A model generated the notes under the pieces. The model did no database searches and had not been told where the DNA came from. It was given only the letters and a program-made list of their open reading frames with translations. The position numbers and the translations under genes are program-made. A DNA stretch of 51,066 nt from Chthoniobacterales bacterium (GTDB taxonomy: Bacteria > Verrucomicrobiota > Verrucomicrobiia > Chthoniobacterales > JAATET01). The stretch lies in the NCBI GenBank assembly GCA_015655545.1, contig JAATET010000032.1, positions 1-51,066 of the forward strand. The letters run 5' to 3'. Positions 1 through 10,006 of this stretch are shown piece by piece (within the stretch, counting starts at the first letter, position 1; the number at the start of each line of letters is the position of its first letter).

Positions 1-941
<941 letters not shown>

Positions 942-1005
942 AAAAAGGGCGGCCATTTAACCACGAAGGAAGCAGCGGACGCGAAGAAAAATCGCGGGCG
1001 TGCCT

Positions 1006-2505
1006 TTACGGCAGCAGCATGAGCGCCGCGCCCATGATGATCGTGGGGATCAGGGCGGCGAGGAAGAGGCCGAGAGGATGGATGCCGTCTTTGCCGAATT
1101 GTGCCTGGAGAATGGACTGGCCGGCGGGATTTGGCGCGTTGGCGATGACGGTGAGTCCGCCTCCCGTGACCGCGCCGGCGACGACGGCGTGTTTCAATTC
1201 CTCGGTAAAACCGGGGACAAGCGTCGCGAGGTAGGTGATGGCGGCGTTGTCGTTGACGGCGGTGAGCAGCGTCGAGCCGATCATGAGCGGCCAGCGGGCG
1301 AGGCTGCCGAGGACGGGTGCGATCCACCATTGCTGGCAGCCGCCGTGGATGACCAGCGCGGCGAGGAAAAAGCCGACCAGCAGCGGGCTGCGGAGCTGGA
1401 TCGTGGATTGATGCCGGTCCGTGGCCACGGTGAAGGCGAGGAAGAAGAGCAGGCCGAGGAGGATGAGCGCGATGTGGTGAGCATTCAGCACGGTCCAGGC
1501 GATGACGGCGATGTGGACGATCGTGATGGCGGCCGGGATGGGGCGCTCGGTCGAGGTGGTTTCGGTGTGCGGCTTTAGCGCCAGCAGTTCCTTCGAAAAT
1601 GCGGCGAAGAAAAGGGCGTTGGAGATCCCGATGCCGATGGAGGCTTTCCAGCCGAAGTCGGTGAGCATGTGCAGGAATCCCCAGTCCCATTTGGCGGCGA
1701 CCATCACGACGGGCGGCGCGGCGAAATGCGTGAGCGTGCCGCCGACGGAGATGTTCACGAAGAGCAGCCCGAGGGTGGCGTAGCGCAGGCGCATCGAGGG
1801 CTTCAATTTGTAGAATCTCTCGAGCAAGAGCAGGGCGCAGATCGTCATGGCGGCGGGTTCGGTGATGAACGAGCCGAGCAGCGGGCCGATGGTGAGGATC
1901 GAGAGCCACCATGCGGCGGGCGTGGCCCCGCCAAGGCTCGCGAAGAAGGAAAGGCAGTGCTCGGCGAAGCGCAGGATCGGCTTCGTGCTCGCGACGGCCA
2001 TCACGACGAACACGAAAATCGGCTCGGTGTAATTTACGCCGTCGATGTAGTGGACCATGGTCCCCCAGCCGTGGAAGGCGGCGATGGCGATCGCGAGCGG
2101 AATCACCCAAATGCCGAAGATCGCTTCGACCTCGCCCAGGAAATGAAAAAGCATGGTGCGGAAACGCAGCCGGTCGCGGCGGCGGGCGACTCGGTGGCTG
2201 TCCTCTTCCCTGCATTCCTCATGCTCGAGGGCGTGGAACTCATGCTCGTAGCGATGCGAGAGGGAGAGGAACTTCGAGGCCAGGAACGTATGACAGATCG
2301 CGAGGATGAAAATGACGGTGGCGACGATGTTGAACGGCTCCGCGGCGATGCGTCCGGCCAGCGTCTTCCAAAGATCGGCCCCGCCGTCGCCATAGCTGCC
2401 GAGCGGCGCCGGAAAGGCCGCATCGGGAGCGGCGCACGCGACCCCCGACCAGGCGAGCAGCAGGGCCGCCGAGAGGAGGCCGGGGCGCATTTTTTGGGAA
2501 ACCAT
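1006..2505 (-). CDS. Putative Na+/H+ antiporter (Na_H_antiport_3-like membrane protein)
   Basis: Predicted polytopic inner-membrane cation/proton antiporter of 499 residues. The N-terminus (MVSQKMRPGLL, then a hydrophobic run ending VACAAPDAAF) looks like a cleavable signal peptide. A membrane segment follows around residues 55-80, then a charged, His/Arg/Glu-rich loop (HRYEHEFHALEHEECREED), then roughly ten further hydrophobic segments. Phrases such as GGTLTHFAAPPVVMVA and NDNAAITYLATLVPGF fit the family of putative Na+/H+ antiporters related to the NhaD/arsenite-permease fold. The frame stays open upstream of 2505, but that part has no membrane character and no homology I recognise, so I start at the ATG giving the signal peptide. 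A start at 2490 is also possible. The transported ion is inferred from family only. Confidence 0.8.
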   Translation of the reverse strand: MVSQKMRPGLLSAALLLAWSGVACAAPDAAFPAPLGSYGDGGADLWKTLAGRIAAEPFNIVATVIFILAICHTFLASKFLSLSHRYEHEFHALEHEECREEDSHRVARRRDRLRFRTMLFHFLGEVEAIFGIWVIPLAIAIAAFHGWGTMVHYIDGVNYTEPIFVFVVMAVASTKPILRFAEHCLSFFASLGGATPAAWWLSILTIGPLLGSFITEPAAMTICALLLLERFYKLKPSMRLRYATLGLLFVNISVGGTLTHFAAPPVVMVAAKWDWGFLHMLTDFGWKASIGIGISNALFFAAFSKELLALKPHTETTSTERPIPAAITIVHIAVIAWTVLNAHHIALILLGLLFFLAFTVATDRHQSTIQLRSPLLVGFFLAALVIHGGCQQWWIAPVLGSLARWPLMIGSTLLTAVNDNAAITYLATLVPGFTEELKHAVVAGAVTGGGLTVIANAPNPAGQSILQAQFGKDGIHPLGLFLAALIPTIIMGAALMLLP

Positions 2506-2665
2506 GTGGCGGGACTTTTCACATATCCCATTGGCGTTCCGGCAAGAAGCAGTAATGGAGATGCTTCCCGTGCAAATATTTTCGCGAACGAATCTGGCGG
2601 CTTTCGGCTTTCGGTCGGGCTTTTCCAATGAATAGTGGAGGCGATCCCCCGTTATGAATGCCTGA

Positions 2666-3841
2666 ATGGAGATGTTGCTAGAAGCCCCGGCCGCCCCCCG
2701 CGCGAAGAAAAGCGAAGCGGCCAAGTCCTACCTTCCACAGCTCGACGGTCTCCGGGGGGTGGCCATTCTGGCGGTGATCTTCCATCACTTCGGGTTCCAT
2801 CCGCCGGGCTGGATGGATTGGGGGCCGGTGGGGCCCAACCTCTTCTTCGCGCTGAGCGGATACCTGATCACGCTGTCGCTCTGGAAGCTGCGCGACAAGG
2901 CGGCCGCGGAAGCCCAGGGCTTCGGCTGGCTGCTGGCCAAATTTCACGCGCGGCGGATGGCCCGCCTGCTGCCGGCCATCGTCGTTCTGCTCGCGATCGG
3001 CTGGCTCTGGGGGCTGCCGGAATATCGCGAGTCCTGGGCGTGGCATCTGACATTCCTGACCAATATGCTCATGGTCTGGAACAATGCGTGGGTGGGCAGC
3101 CTGTCGCACTTCTGGTCGCTGTCGCTGCAGGAGCAATTCTACCTGCTCTGGCCGATGGTGCTCCTCGTCCCGAGGGCGCTCTTTCCTTATGCGATGCTGA
3201 TCGTCGCCCTCGGCGCCGGGGCGTTTCGTCTGGGCTGCATTTGGACCGGCGTGCCCGAGTTCGCCCGCTGGTTCCTGCTGCCGAGTTCGCTCGATGCGTT
3301 TGCGGTGGGAGGCCTGGTCGCCTGGATGCTGCGGCACGGATGGGGGAAGATCGTCAATTCCCCAAAATGGGCGGGATGGTTCTGCATCGGCGCCGTGGCC
3401 GCGCTCGTGTTTTCCCGCTACCTGCGCTATCTGCCCGACACGCATCCCGGCACGGCGGCCGTCGAATGGTTCGAGTGCATTTTTTTCTGCTGGCTGCTCC
3501 TCCGCCTGGTCGGCGCGCCCCATTCGTTCGCGGCCCGCGCGCTGACGCTGCGCCCCCTGATCTATGTGGGGAAGGTCAGCTACGGAATTTACGTTTTCCA
3601 CGCCCTCGTCTCCGTCGCCCTCTCGGGATGGCTTGCTTCCATGGGATTGTCGCATCTGCCATTCGTGCGCGCGGTCGTTTTGTCGGGAGTCAGCATCGCC
3701 GTCGCCGCCGCGAGCTGGCGGTGGATCGAGCGGCCGCTCGGCAGCTGGGTGCGCCGGCTGCATCGCCCGGTCGGAATCTGGGCCGGGAAGGCGGTCCCTG
3801 TTTTTCGCGCGATGCTGTCGAGGAGCGGCGACGCGACATAG
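2666..3841 (+). CDS. Membrane acyltransferase, acyltransferase-3 (OafA/YrhL) family
   Basis: Integral-membrane O-acyltransferase of 391 residues that would transfer acetyl or other acyl groups to a surface sugar or lipid. The N-terminal YLPQLDGLRGVAILAVIFHH block is the classical acyltransferase-3 signature, with the RG pair and the downstream His. GPVGPNLFFALSGYLIT and FHARRMARLLPAIVV are the next conserved blocks, and about ten hydrophobic segments follow. The protein ends after SWRWIERPLG, another family block, with only a short tail and no periplasmic SGNH domain. It is divergently arranged with the antiporter (160-bp gap) and convergent with dxs (42-bp gap). No strong Shine-Dalgarno is visible; a start two codons later (2672) is possible. 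Acceptor substrate unknown. Confidence 0.85.
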   Translation: MEMLLEAPAAPRAKKSEAAKSYLPQLDGLRGVAILAVIFHHFGFHPPGWMDWGPVGPNLFFALSGYLITLSLWKLRDKAAAEAQGFGWLLAKFHARRMARLLPAIVVLLAIGWLWGLPEYRESWAWHLTFLTNMLMVWNNAWVGSLSHFWSLSLQEQFYLLWPMVLLVPRALFPYAMLIVALGAGAFRLGCIWTGVPEFARWFLLPSSLDAFAVGGLVAWMLRHGWGKIVNSPKWAGWFCIGAVAALVFSRYLRYLPDTHPGTAAVEWFECIFFCWLLLRLVGAPHSFAARALTLRPLIYVGKVSYGIYVFHALVSVALSGWLASMGLSHLPFVRAVVLSGVSIAVAAASWRWIERPLGSWVRRLHRPVGIWAGKAVPVFRAMLSRSGDAT

Positions 3842-3883
3842 CAGGCTTTCGCGAGGCGGCCGGCTTGGCGGGAATCGCGAGCG

Positions 3884-5776
3884 TCAAGCGGCGGTTGGCG
3901 CGATGGCGGCTTTGCGGCGGACGGGGAGGGCGGCGGTGATTTTTTCCACGGCGGCTTTGGCGGTGAGGCCGTGTTTTTCGCGCATGATCGGGACCGCGCC
4001 GTGCTCGATGAATTCGTCGGGCCAGCCGATGCGCACGACGGGCGTCGCGATGCGCTGATCGGCGAGGTGTTCCATCACCGCGCAGCCGAAGCCGTTGTGC
4101 AGGACGTGGTCTTCAAAGGTGCAGATGACTTCGCAGCCGCGGGCGAAAAATTCGAGGGTGGCGGTGTCGAGCGGCTTGATCCAGCGGGCGTTGACGACGG
4201 CGGCATCGATGCCTTGAGCCTGGAGCAGATCGGCGGCTTCGAGGGCCATCTCGCACATGTTGCCAAGGGCGATGAGGGCGACTTGCTTGCCGTGGCGGAG
4301 GACTTCGGACTTGCCGATTTCGAGCAGTTTCGGCTGGTCCTTCGGCTTCGCGCCGGTGCCGGAACCGCGCGGATAGCGGATGGCGATGGGACCCTTGTAG
4401 TGGGCCATGGTCCAGAGCATGTCGGCGAATTCGTCCTCGTCTTTCGGCTGCATGTGGACGAGGCCGGGGACGGGGCGCAGGTAGCCGATGTCGAAGAGCC
4501 CGTGGTGCGTGGGGCCGTCGTCGCCGGCGAGCCCGGCGCGATCCATGCAGAGGGCGACGTCGAGGCTTTGCAGCGCGATATCATGGATGACCATGTCGTA
4601 GGCGCGCTGCATGAAGGTCGAGTAGATCGTGAGAAAGGGCTTCATGCCCTGCACGGCCAGGCCGGCGGCGAAAAGGGCGGCGTGTTCCTCGGCGATGCCG
4701 ACGTCGAAGAAGCGCTTGGGATGCCGCTTCGCAAAGCCCACGAGGCCCGTGCCGCTGGGCATGGCGGCGGTGATGGCGACGACACGGTTGTCGCGGTCGG
4801 CGATGTCGGCGAGCGTCTTGCCGAGCAGCTCGGAGTAGGTGGGCGTCGGCGCGGCGACGGTCTCGCCGGATTCGGGCTCGAATTTGCCAAGGCCGTGGAA
4901 TTTATCCGGCTTGGCGATGGCGGGCGCGTAGCCTTTGCCCTTTTTGGTGAGGATGTGGAGGATGACGGGCTCGGTCTGCGTCTTGAGAAACTCGAAGGTC
5001 TTCGTGAGCAGCTCGACGTCGTGGCCGTCGATGGGGCCGTAGTAGCGCAGGCCGAGATCTTCGAAGATGACGGAGGGGGCGATGAGATTTTTCATGCCGG
5101 CTTCGAGCTTGCCGGCGAGCTTGCGCGCGGTTTTTCCGGCGAGGCGCTCGACGAAATGCGCGGCCTTCTCGTGGAGATGGGCGTAGGCGGGATTCGTGAC
5201 GAGGCGATTGAGATATTCCGCGACGGCGCCGACGTTTTTGGCGATCGACCACTCGTTGTCGTTGAGGACGACGATGAGGCGCTCGGTGGTGTTCGCGACG
5301 TTGTTGAGCGCTTCGAAACTGACGCCGCAGGTGAAGGCGGCATCGCCCGCGACGCAGATAACGTGTTCTTTTCCGCCGCGCAGATCGCGGCCGACGGCCA
5401 TGCCGAGCGCGGCGGACAGGGCGGTGCCGGCGTGGCCCGCGCCGTAGCAATCGTGCTCGCTCTCGGTGCGGAGCAGAAAGCCGTTCAGGCCTTCGTATTG
5501 ACGGATGGTGTCGAAACGCTCGCGGCGGCCGGTGAAGAGCTTGTGGACGTAGCCTTGGTGGCTGACGTCGAAGACGAGTTTATCCTTTGGCGTGTCAAAG
5601 ACGCGGTGGAGGGCGATGGTGAGCTCGACGACGCCGAGATTCGGCCCGAGATGGCCGCCGGTTTGCGAAAGCACGCGGATGAGTTCGCGGCGCACTTCCT
5701 CGGCGAGCTGCGGGAGGTCGGACTCCGGCAGGGACTTGATATCGGCCGGGGTATGAATTTTCTCCAGAAGCGCCAT
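3884..5776 (-). CDS. dxs: 1-deoxy-D-xylulose-5-phosphate synthase (atypical sequence)
   Basis: First enzyme of the MEP isoprenoid pathway; condenses pyruvate and glyceraldehyde-3-phosphate using thiamine diphosphate. The 630-residue length is normal. N-terminal LPQLAEEVRRELIRVLSQTGGHLGPNLGVVELTIALH, the central YYGPIDGHD block, and the transketolase-like GIAEEHAALFAAGLA and DRAGLAGDDGPTHHGLFD blocks are clear. The sequence is divergent: the expected GHSSTSISAALG is GHAGTALSAALG, and the ThDP-binding GDG is GDA (in VAGDAAFTCGVSFEALNN). xseB ends 5 bp upstream, so the two are probably co-transcribed, as is common in bacteria. The divergence looks like a lineage trait, because all downstream catalytic blocks are intact. 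Confidence 0.93.
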   Translation of the reverse strand: MALLEKIHTPADIKSLPESDLPQLAEEVRRELIRVLSQTGGHLGPNLGVVELTIALHRVFDTPKDKLVFDVSHQGYVHKLFTGRRERFDTIRQYEGLNGFLLRTESEHDCYGAGHAGTALSAALGMAVGRDLRGGKEHVICVAGDAAFTCGVSFEALNNVANTTERLIVVLNDNEWSIAKNVGAVAEYLNRLVTNPAYAHLHEKAAHFVERLAGKTARKLAGKLEAGMKNLIAPSVIFEDLGLRYYGPIDGHDVELLTKTFEFLKTQTEPVILHILTKKGKGYAPAIAKPDKFHGLGKFEPESGETVAAPTPTYSELLGKTLADIADRDNRVVAITAAMPSGTGLVGFAKRHPKRFFDVGIAEEHAALFAAGLAVQGMKPFLTIYSTFMQRAYDMVIHDIALQSLDVALCMDRAGLAGDDGPTHHGLFDIGYLRPVPGLVHMQPKDEDEFADMLWTMAHYKGPIAIRYPRGSGTGAKPKDQPKLLEIGKSEVLRHGKQVALIALGNMCEMALEAADLLQAQGIDAAVVNARWIKPLDTATLEFFARGCEVICTFEDHVLHNGFGCAVMEHLADQRIATPVVRIGWPDEFIEHGAVPIMREKHGLTAKAAVEKITAALPVRRKAAIAPTAA

Positions 5777-5781
5777 TTCCC

Positions 5782-6069
5782 TTAGTCTTCGCCGCTGGCG
5801 TCGAATTCCTCAAGCACAGGATTGCCTCCGGAGTCCCGGGAAATGATGCGGATGCGCTCCTCGGCGCTCTCGAGTTTGTCGCGGCAGATTTTGGAAAGGC
5901 CGATGCCCTCCTCGTATTTGGCGATGAGAGTTTCGAGGGGCAGCTCTCCGGCTTCCATCTCGCGAACGATGCCGTCCAGGCGTTCGAGCGCCGTTTCCAG
6001 CGAGACGGGGGCGGGGCCCGTGGTCGAGGGGGCGTCGGGACGGTGTTCGCTTGGCCCGGATTTGCTCAT
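5782..6069 (-). CDS. xseB: Exodeoxyribonuclease VII small subunit
   Basis: Small subunit (95 residues) of exonuclease VII, which degrades single-stranded DNA and is built from several XseB copies per XseA. The conserved core is visible: SLETALERLDGIVREMEAGE, then LPLETLIAKYEEGIGL and the C-terminal helix CRDKLESAEERI. A proline-rich 20-residue N-terminus precedes it. The start at 6069 is set by the ATGA overlap with the stop of the upstream glycosyltransferase gene (stop 6066-6068); reading further upstream only extends into that gene's coding sequence. dxs follows after 5 bp. xseA is not in this window. Confidence 0.92.
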   Translation of the reverse strand: MSKSGPSEHRPDAPSTTGPAPVSLETALERLDGIVREMEAGELPLETLIAKYEEGIGLSKICRDKLESAEERIRIISRDSGGNPVLEEFDASGED

Positions 6070-7805
6070 GGCTCCTTTTTCGCCTGGGACCAGCGGTCGT
6101 GATCGGAATACAAGAACGTCTGGCCGTCCACGGGCAGTGGAATGCCGGCGCGTAGCGGGAAGGATGCAAATCCCGGCATCAGCTGCGGAAGGTGCATGAT
6201 GAGCGGAGCCCACGACTTGTAGGGGCCATTCGCGATCTCACTGAGGAATTTGGCGTCGCCGGTGATCGGCGTGAGATAGAGCCCCCGGATCGGCGCGTCC
6301 ATGATGCCGAAGTCGCTGATTTTGGACATGGTGGCCGGGGAGTCGGGGAGCAGGAGGCATTTGCGATTCGCATACCACGCGACGGCCCATGGCATGTCCG
6401 AGCAAAGCGCCTCGTCGGGTTTATACCAATCGCCGAGGACCGCGATAAAGGGAGGCACGTAGGGAGGCCAGTTGATCATCCTGCTTTGTCCGGCAAAGAG
6501 CGTGAGCAGCATCGGAATGGCGGCGACCAAAACGACGATCCCATCGAAGGCTGTGCGCATGAGCGAGTGCTGAAAACCGAGACGGTTCCAAAGCACGAGC
6601 AGGAATCCCAGGCCGTAAAAGACCATGAGCGGGATGAAAACCGCGTGGAGCTGCATCTCGTCGGTGGGGCTTGTAATGGGCCCGTAGGCGGCCATTCCGA
6701 TCACCGCCGCCACCCACATCGCCAGGATGCACCAGCGGAATTTTGCGGTTTCCGGTCGCTTGAAAGGATGGAAAAGCGACAGGAAAAATGCTCCCGCGGC
6801 GATATTGAGACCGAGATAGGCAAAAAGGCTGCCCATCTGATCCAGGATGCCGGTCCGCACCTTCATCTTGAATCCGTAAAACAGATCGCTGAAATCGGGA
6901 TCGAACGAGCGCATGAGCGGATCGCCATGCACGATCGGATACAAAGCGATGCCGAAGGGATGGCCGCTGACGCTCAAATTCCGAATGACCCAGGGCGCGA
7001 GCGCCAGCAGGAAGGCCGCGACGGCGGCGAGAGGCAGAAAGCGCGGCCGGAAATAGAAGAATGCAAAAAACAGATATCCGAAGAAGATCCAGCATGCGAT
7101 CCAATGCGAGAGCGTCATGAGGCCGAATCCGGCTCCGATGATCGCCTGGAAGATCCATTTCTTGAGCGGAGGCGCCAGGGGCGCGTCCGCCTGTTCGCCC
7201 ATCGCGCGCAGGATCGTCCAGCTCGTGAGCAGCAGCAGGAGCATGACGAGCATTTGCGGGAGGCCGGAGAGCGAGAATTTCCAAAGCAGGTCGGTGACAA
7301 GCAGGAGCAGGCAGCCGACGAACGCGAGCTTCGCATCGAAGAGCCGCCGCCCCACGAAATACGCGACGACCACCGCGCCGAGAAAAAGCAGGATGGAGAA
7401 GGTCGCGATGGCACGGTCGCCGGAATAGACGATATCCTTCGGCGTCATGGTCCAGTTCTTCCTTACCAGTTCGAGCGGGATGACGTTCAATAGCGGAAAG
7501 AGCGGGGGTTGCAGAATGTCGGGCAAGTGACCGTTGACGGTCTTGTGCGCGCGGTCAAATTGCCACAGCGCGAGCGGACGCACGTATTTCGTCGAGAATC
7601 CCTCGCCCGAGGCGATCGCCCTCGAGATCTGGGCCTGGTCCATCGCGGTCTCGGAGTTGAAGCCGGCAAACTGGATGAAAAGATAGAGCAGCGAAATCGC
7701 CAGCAGCAGCATGATGCCGGCGATGGCGCGAGCCATGGGGGCGAATTTCCCCTGCTCGAGCGAATGGACTGCGGATTGAAAACCTTTGCCTGAAGTGTCG
7801 AGCAT
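6066..7805 (-). CDS. Polytopic membrane glycosyltransferase, GT39/PMT-like (ArnT-like fold)
   Basis: Predicted 579-residue inner-membrane protein, probably using a polyprenyl-phosphate sugar to glycosylate lipid or protein on the periplasmic side. After a short cytoplasmic tail there is a membrane helix (residues ~25-45), then a periplasmic loop with NSETAMDQAQISRAIASGEG, the position of the catalytic acid in GT-C enzymes, followed by about ten hydrophobic segments and a ~150-residue soluble C-terminal domain. Start at 7805 (MLDTSGKG) lies 13 bp after the stop of the sigma-54 regulator; the frame is open upstream but overlaps that gene. It shares an ATGA overlap with xseB. Sugar and acceptor are unknown; assignment to GT39-like rather than another GT-C family is from overall style. 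Confidence 0.72.
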   Translation of the reverse strand: MLDTSGKGFQSAVHSLEQGKFAPMARAIAGIMLLLAISLLYLFIQFAGFNSETAMDQAQISRAIASGEGFSTKYVRPLALWQFDRAHKTVNGHLPDILQPPLFPLLNVIPLELVRKNWTMTPKDIVYSGDRAIATFSILLFLGAVVVAYFVGRRLFDAKLAFVGCLLLLVTDLLWKFSLSGLPQMLVMLLLLLTSWTILRAMGEQADAPLAPPLKKWIFQAIIGAGFGLMTLSHWIACWIFFGYLFFAFFYFRPRFLPLAAVAAFLLALAPWVIRNLSVSGHPFGIALYPIVHGDPLMRSFDPDFSDLFYGFKMKVRTGILDQMGSLFAYLGLNIAAGAFFLSLFHPFKRPETAKFRWCILAMWVAAVIGMAAYGPITSPTDEMQLHAVFIPLMVFYGLGFLLVLWNRLGFQHSLMRTAFDGIVVLVAAIPMLLTLFAGQSRMINWPPYVPPFIAVLGDWYKPDEALCSDMPWAVAWYANRKCLLLPDSPATMSKISDFGIMDAPIRGLYLTPITGDAKFLSEIANGPYKSWAPLIMHLPQLMPGFASFPLRAGIPLPVDGQTFLYSDHDRWSQAKKEP

Positions 7806-7818
7806 GTGCGGAATACGG

Positions 7819-9195
7819 CTAGCGTTTGGTGATGTTAAGTTCCTTGAGGCGGCGGTGCAAGGTGCGACGACTGATCCCCAGCCGCCCGGCGGCGGCGGTG
7901 CGGTTCCCGCCACTTTCCTCCAGCGCGCGGAAAATAAGGATTCGTTCCGCATGGTGCAAATCCAAAGCATCGGCCGAAGTCTCCGGCCCCGTGATGCCGT
8001 CGCCGGCTCCGGGAAGCGTATTTCGCACGACGGCCGGGAGATCGCGCACGCCGATCCGCGGCGAGGTGCACATGACGACGCCGTGCTCGATGGCGGTGCG
8101 AAGTTCGCGCACATTTCCGGGCCAGTCGTAATTCAGAATGCACGCCATGGCCTCGGGGCCGAGCTCGCGCGGCGGCTTGCCATTTTCCTGGGCGAATTCC
8201 TTGAGGAACGCCTGCACCAGAAGCGGGATGTCTTCCTTGCGGGTGCGCAGAGGCGGAAGGGTGATCTGGACGACGTTCAGACGGAAAAATAGATCTTCGC
8301 GGAATTTTCCCTCGGCGACGAGTTTCGCGAGATCCTTGTTTGTCGCGGCGACCAGCCGGACGTCGGCCTGGATGGTCTGGTTGCCGCCGACGCGCTCGAA
8401 GGTCCGCTCGCCGAGCACGCGCAGGATCTTCACTTGCACGGTGGCGTCGATCTCGCCGATCTCATCGAGAAACAGCGTCCCGCCGCCGGCCTGCTCGAAG
8501 CGCCCGATCCGCCGCTCGGCCGCGCCGGTGAAGGCGCCGCGTTCGTGGCCGAAAAGCTCGCTCTCGAGCAGCTGCGCGGACAGCGCGGCGCAGTGAACGG
8601 CGACGAATTTCTTCGCGGCGCGGGGGCTGAGATGGTGCACGGCCCGGGCGGCCAGTTCCTTGCCGGTGCCGCTCTCGCCCTGGATGAGCACGGTGGCTCG
8701 CGATGGCGCGACCTGTTTGAGCGTGTCGAAGATTTCGATCATCGCCGGCGAGCGGCCGATCATGATGTCGAGCGCCTCGGTGCGCTGCACGCGCTCCTTG
8801 AGATCGACGTTCTCGCGCTGCGTCTCGCGCTCTTTCAGGGCGCGGCGCACGAGGATTTCCAGGCGGTCGATGTTCACCGGCTTCGTCACGAAATCGTAAG
8901 CGCCGCGCTTCATCGCTTCCACGGCCGTGTCGACCGATCCATAGGCCGTCATCATGATGCAAATGGGCGGCTTCGGCCGCTGGAGCACGCGCTCGATGAG
9001 CTCCATGCCGTTGTCCGTGCCGAGACGCAGGTCGGTGATCATCACGTCCGCCGGATCGGCTTCCAGCACGGCGAGCGCGCCTTCCGCATCGGCCGCGGTG
9101 TAAATCTCGAACGAATCCTCCAGCGCATCGCGCAGTCCTTCGCGAGTGTTCTTTTCGTCATCGACGATGAGCAGCGTTGCGGATTTTTGCGCCAT
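7819..9195 (-). CDS. Sigma-54-dependent response regulator (NtrC/AtoC/ZraR type)
   Basis: Phosphorylation-controlled enhancer-binding activator of sigma-54 promoters, 458 residues. Receiver domain ~7-120: acidic VDDE cluster at 11-14, phospho-acceptor D55 (MITDLR), conserved T83 and K105 (FVTKPV). AAA+ domain ~145-380: Walker A GESGTGKE (173-180), sigma-54-contacting GAFTGA (220-225), Walker B LFLDEIGE and arginine-finger region FREDLFFRLNV, all intact. The C-terminal Fis-type helix-turn-helix (NRTAAAGRLGISRRTLHRRLKEL) binds DNA. No histidine kinase gene is in the window, so the partner is unknown. The downstream glycosyltransferase, xseB and dxs follow closely on the same strand, so the regulator heads an operon-like run. 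Confidence 0.95.
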   Translation of the reverse strand: MAQKSATLLIVDDEKNTREGLRDALEDSFEIYTAADAEGALAVLEADPADVMITDLRLGTDNGMELIERVLQRPKPPICIMMTAYGSVDTAVEAMKRGAYDFVTKPVNIDRLEILVRRALKERETQRENVDLKERVQRTEALDIMIGRSPAMIEIFDTLKQVAPSRATVLIQGESGTGKELAARAVHHLSPRAAKKFVAVHCAALSAQLLESELFGHERGAFTGAAERRIGRFEQAGGGTLFLDEIGEIDATVQVKILRVLGERTFERVGGNQTIQADVRLVAATNKDLAKLVAEGKFREDLFFRLNVVQITLPPLRTRKEDIPLLVQAFLKEFAQENGKPPRELGPEAMACILNYDWPGNVRELRTAIEHGVVMCTSPRIGVRDLPAVVRNTLPGAGDGITGPETSADALDLHHAERILIFRALEESGGNRTAAAGRLGISRRTLHRRLKELNITKR

Positions 9196-9240
9196 TTTGT
9201 CGCACGCTAAAGTGGCCTGCTTTGCACGACAACCTGGAAA

Positions 9241-9906
9241 TCAGCCGCAGAGGCCGGGAAAGCGGGGCGGCCAGGGCGGGGCGCCGGAGAGCCACGGCAG
9301 GGCGTTGAACCGTCGAAGCGACGGCCGATACAGGGCGTGTCCGTCCATCACGCGGCCCTCGGCCCGACATTCCGGCAGGACGATTCCGCAGGCGAGCACG
9401 GGTTCGGCGCGGCCGAGAAAACAGACTTTGTGAGTGAGGGGCAGCGCGTCGAAGGCGGTCAGAAATTCCCCGGCCCGTGGCGACGGTCCGACATGGTGGT
9501 CGCAAAATTTGAAACGCCACGCGGCGGGATCGCGTGGAAATCGCCCGAGCCGGCGCCGCCATTTTTCCCCGGCCTCGGTCGCGGTCGCGTAATGCATGAA
9601 ATGGATCTCACTGTCGCCGAGTTCGGCAACGGGGCAGCGGATTTCCCACGACGTGTAACGCGATTTCGGAATGAAGCGCAGCGGTTGCTCGAGCGACTCC
9701 GGGAAGCCGGCAAGCAGCTTGAGGTAGCATGCGGGCGGAATCATCGTGCCGACGAAGGGCGTATTGTATTCGCGTCCGAGATCGCGATAAAAACCGGCGC
9801 CCCAGCAGTTGTTGCTGACGATCGCGAAATCCCGCGGCGCGCCGAACCGCAGCAGCAGGCGGTTCGCGCGGTCGCACGCCGCCGGGGAAATTTGCGACAG
9901 ACGCAT
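9241..9906 (-). CDS. DUF1919 family protein (probable exopolysaccharide biosynthesis)
   Basis: 221-residue protein with the DUF1919 signature: FAIVSNNCWGAGFYRDLGREYNTPFVGTMI near the N-terminus, then a mid-protein Y-x-S-W-E block (SRYTSWEIRCPVAELGD) and IHFMHYATATEAGEKWRRR. DUF1919 proteins are usually found in capsule or exopolysaccharide clusters, and the next gene is a divergently oriented family-2 glycosyltransferase, in line with that. The molecular activity is unknown. I start at the ATG at 9906 (MRLSQISPAACDRANRLLL); the frame continues upstream to 10044 but that would overlap the start of the GT2 gene and adds a low-complexity basic stretch unlike the family. Confidence 0.75.
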   Translation of the reverse strand: MRLSQISPAACDRANRLLLRFGAPRDFAIVSNNCWGAGFYRDLGREYNTPFVGTMIPPACYLKLLAGFPESLEQPLRFIPKSRYTSWEIRCPVAELGDSEIHFMHYATATEAGEKWRRRLGRFPRDPAAWRFKFCDHHVGPSPRAGEFLTAFDALPLTHKVCFLGRAEPVLACGIVLPECRAEGRVMDGHALYRPSLRRFNALPWLSGAPPWPPRFPGLCG

Positions 9907-10006
9907 GGGCGCCAGATTCTCGTCGTCCGCCACCCGCGCAAGGATTTTCCGACGTGGTTTTTGCTTGAGAATCCTTACAAATCGAACAGGTCTATCCCTC
10001 CGCGCA

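Noticed and set aside
958-990. Degenerate CACGAAGGA-type repeat between glyS and the antiporter gene
   Set aside because: Only about two imperfect units are visible, too few to separate from chance.
9200-9235. Sigma-54 (-24/-12) promoter next to the NtrC-type regulator gene
   Set aside because: A GGC...TTTGCA resemblance on the plus strand has spacing about two bases too short for a sigma-54 promoter and would drive transcription into the 3' end of the DUF1919 gene on the wrong strand.
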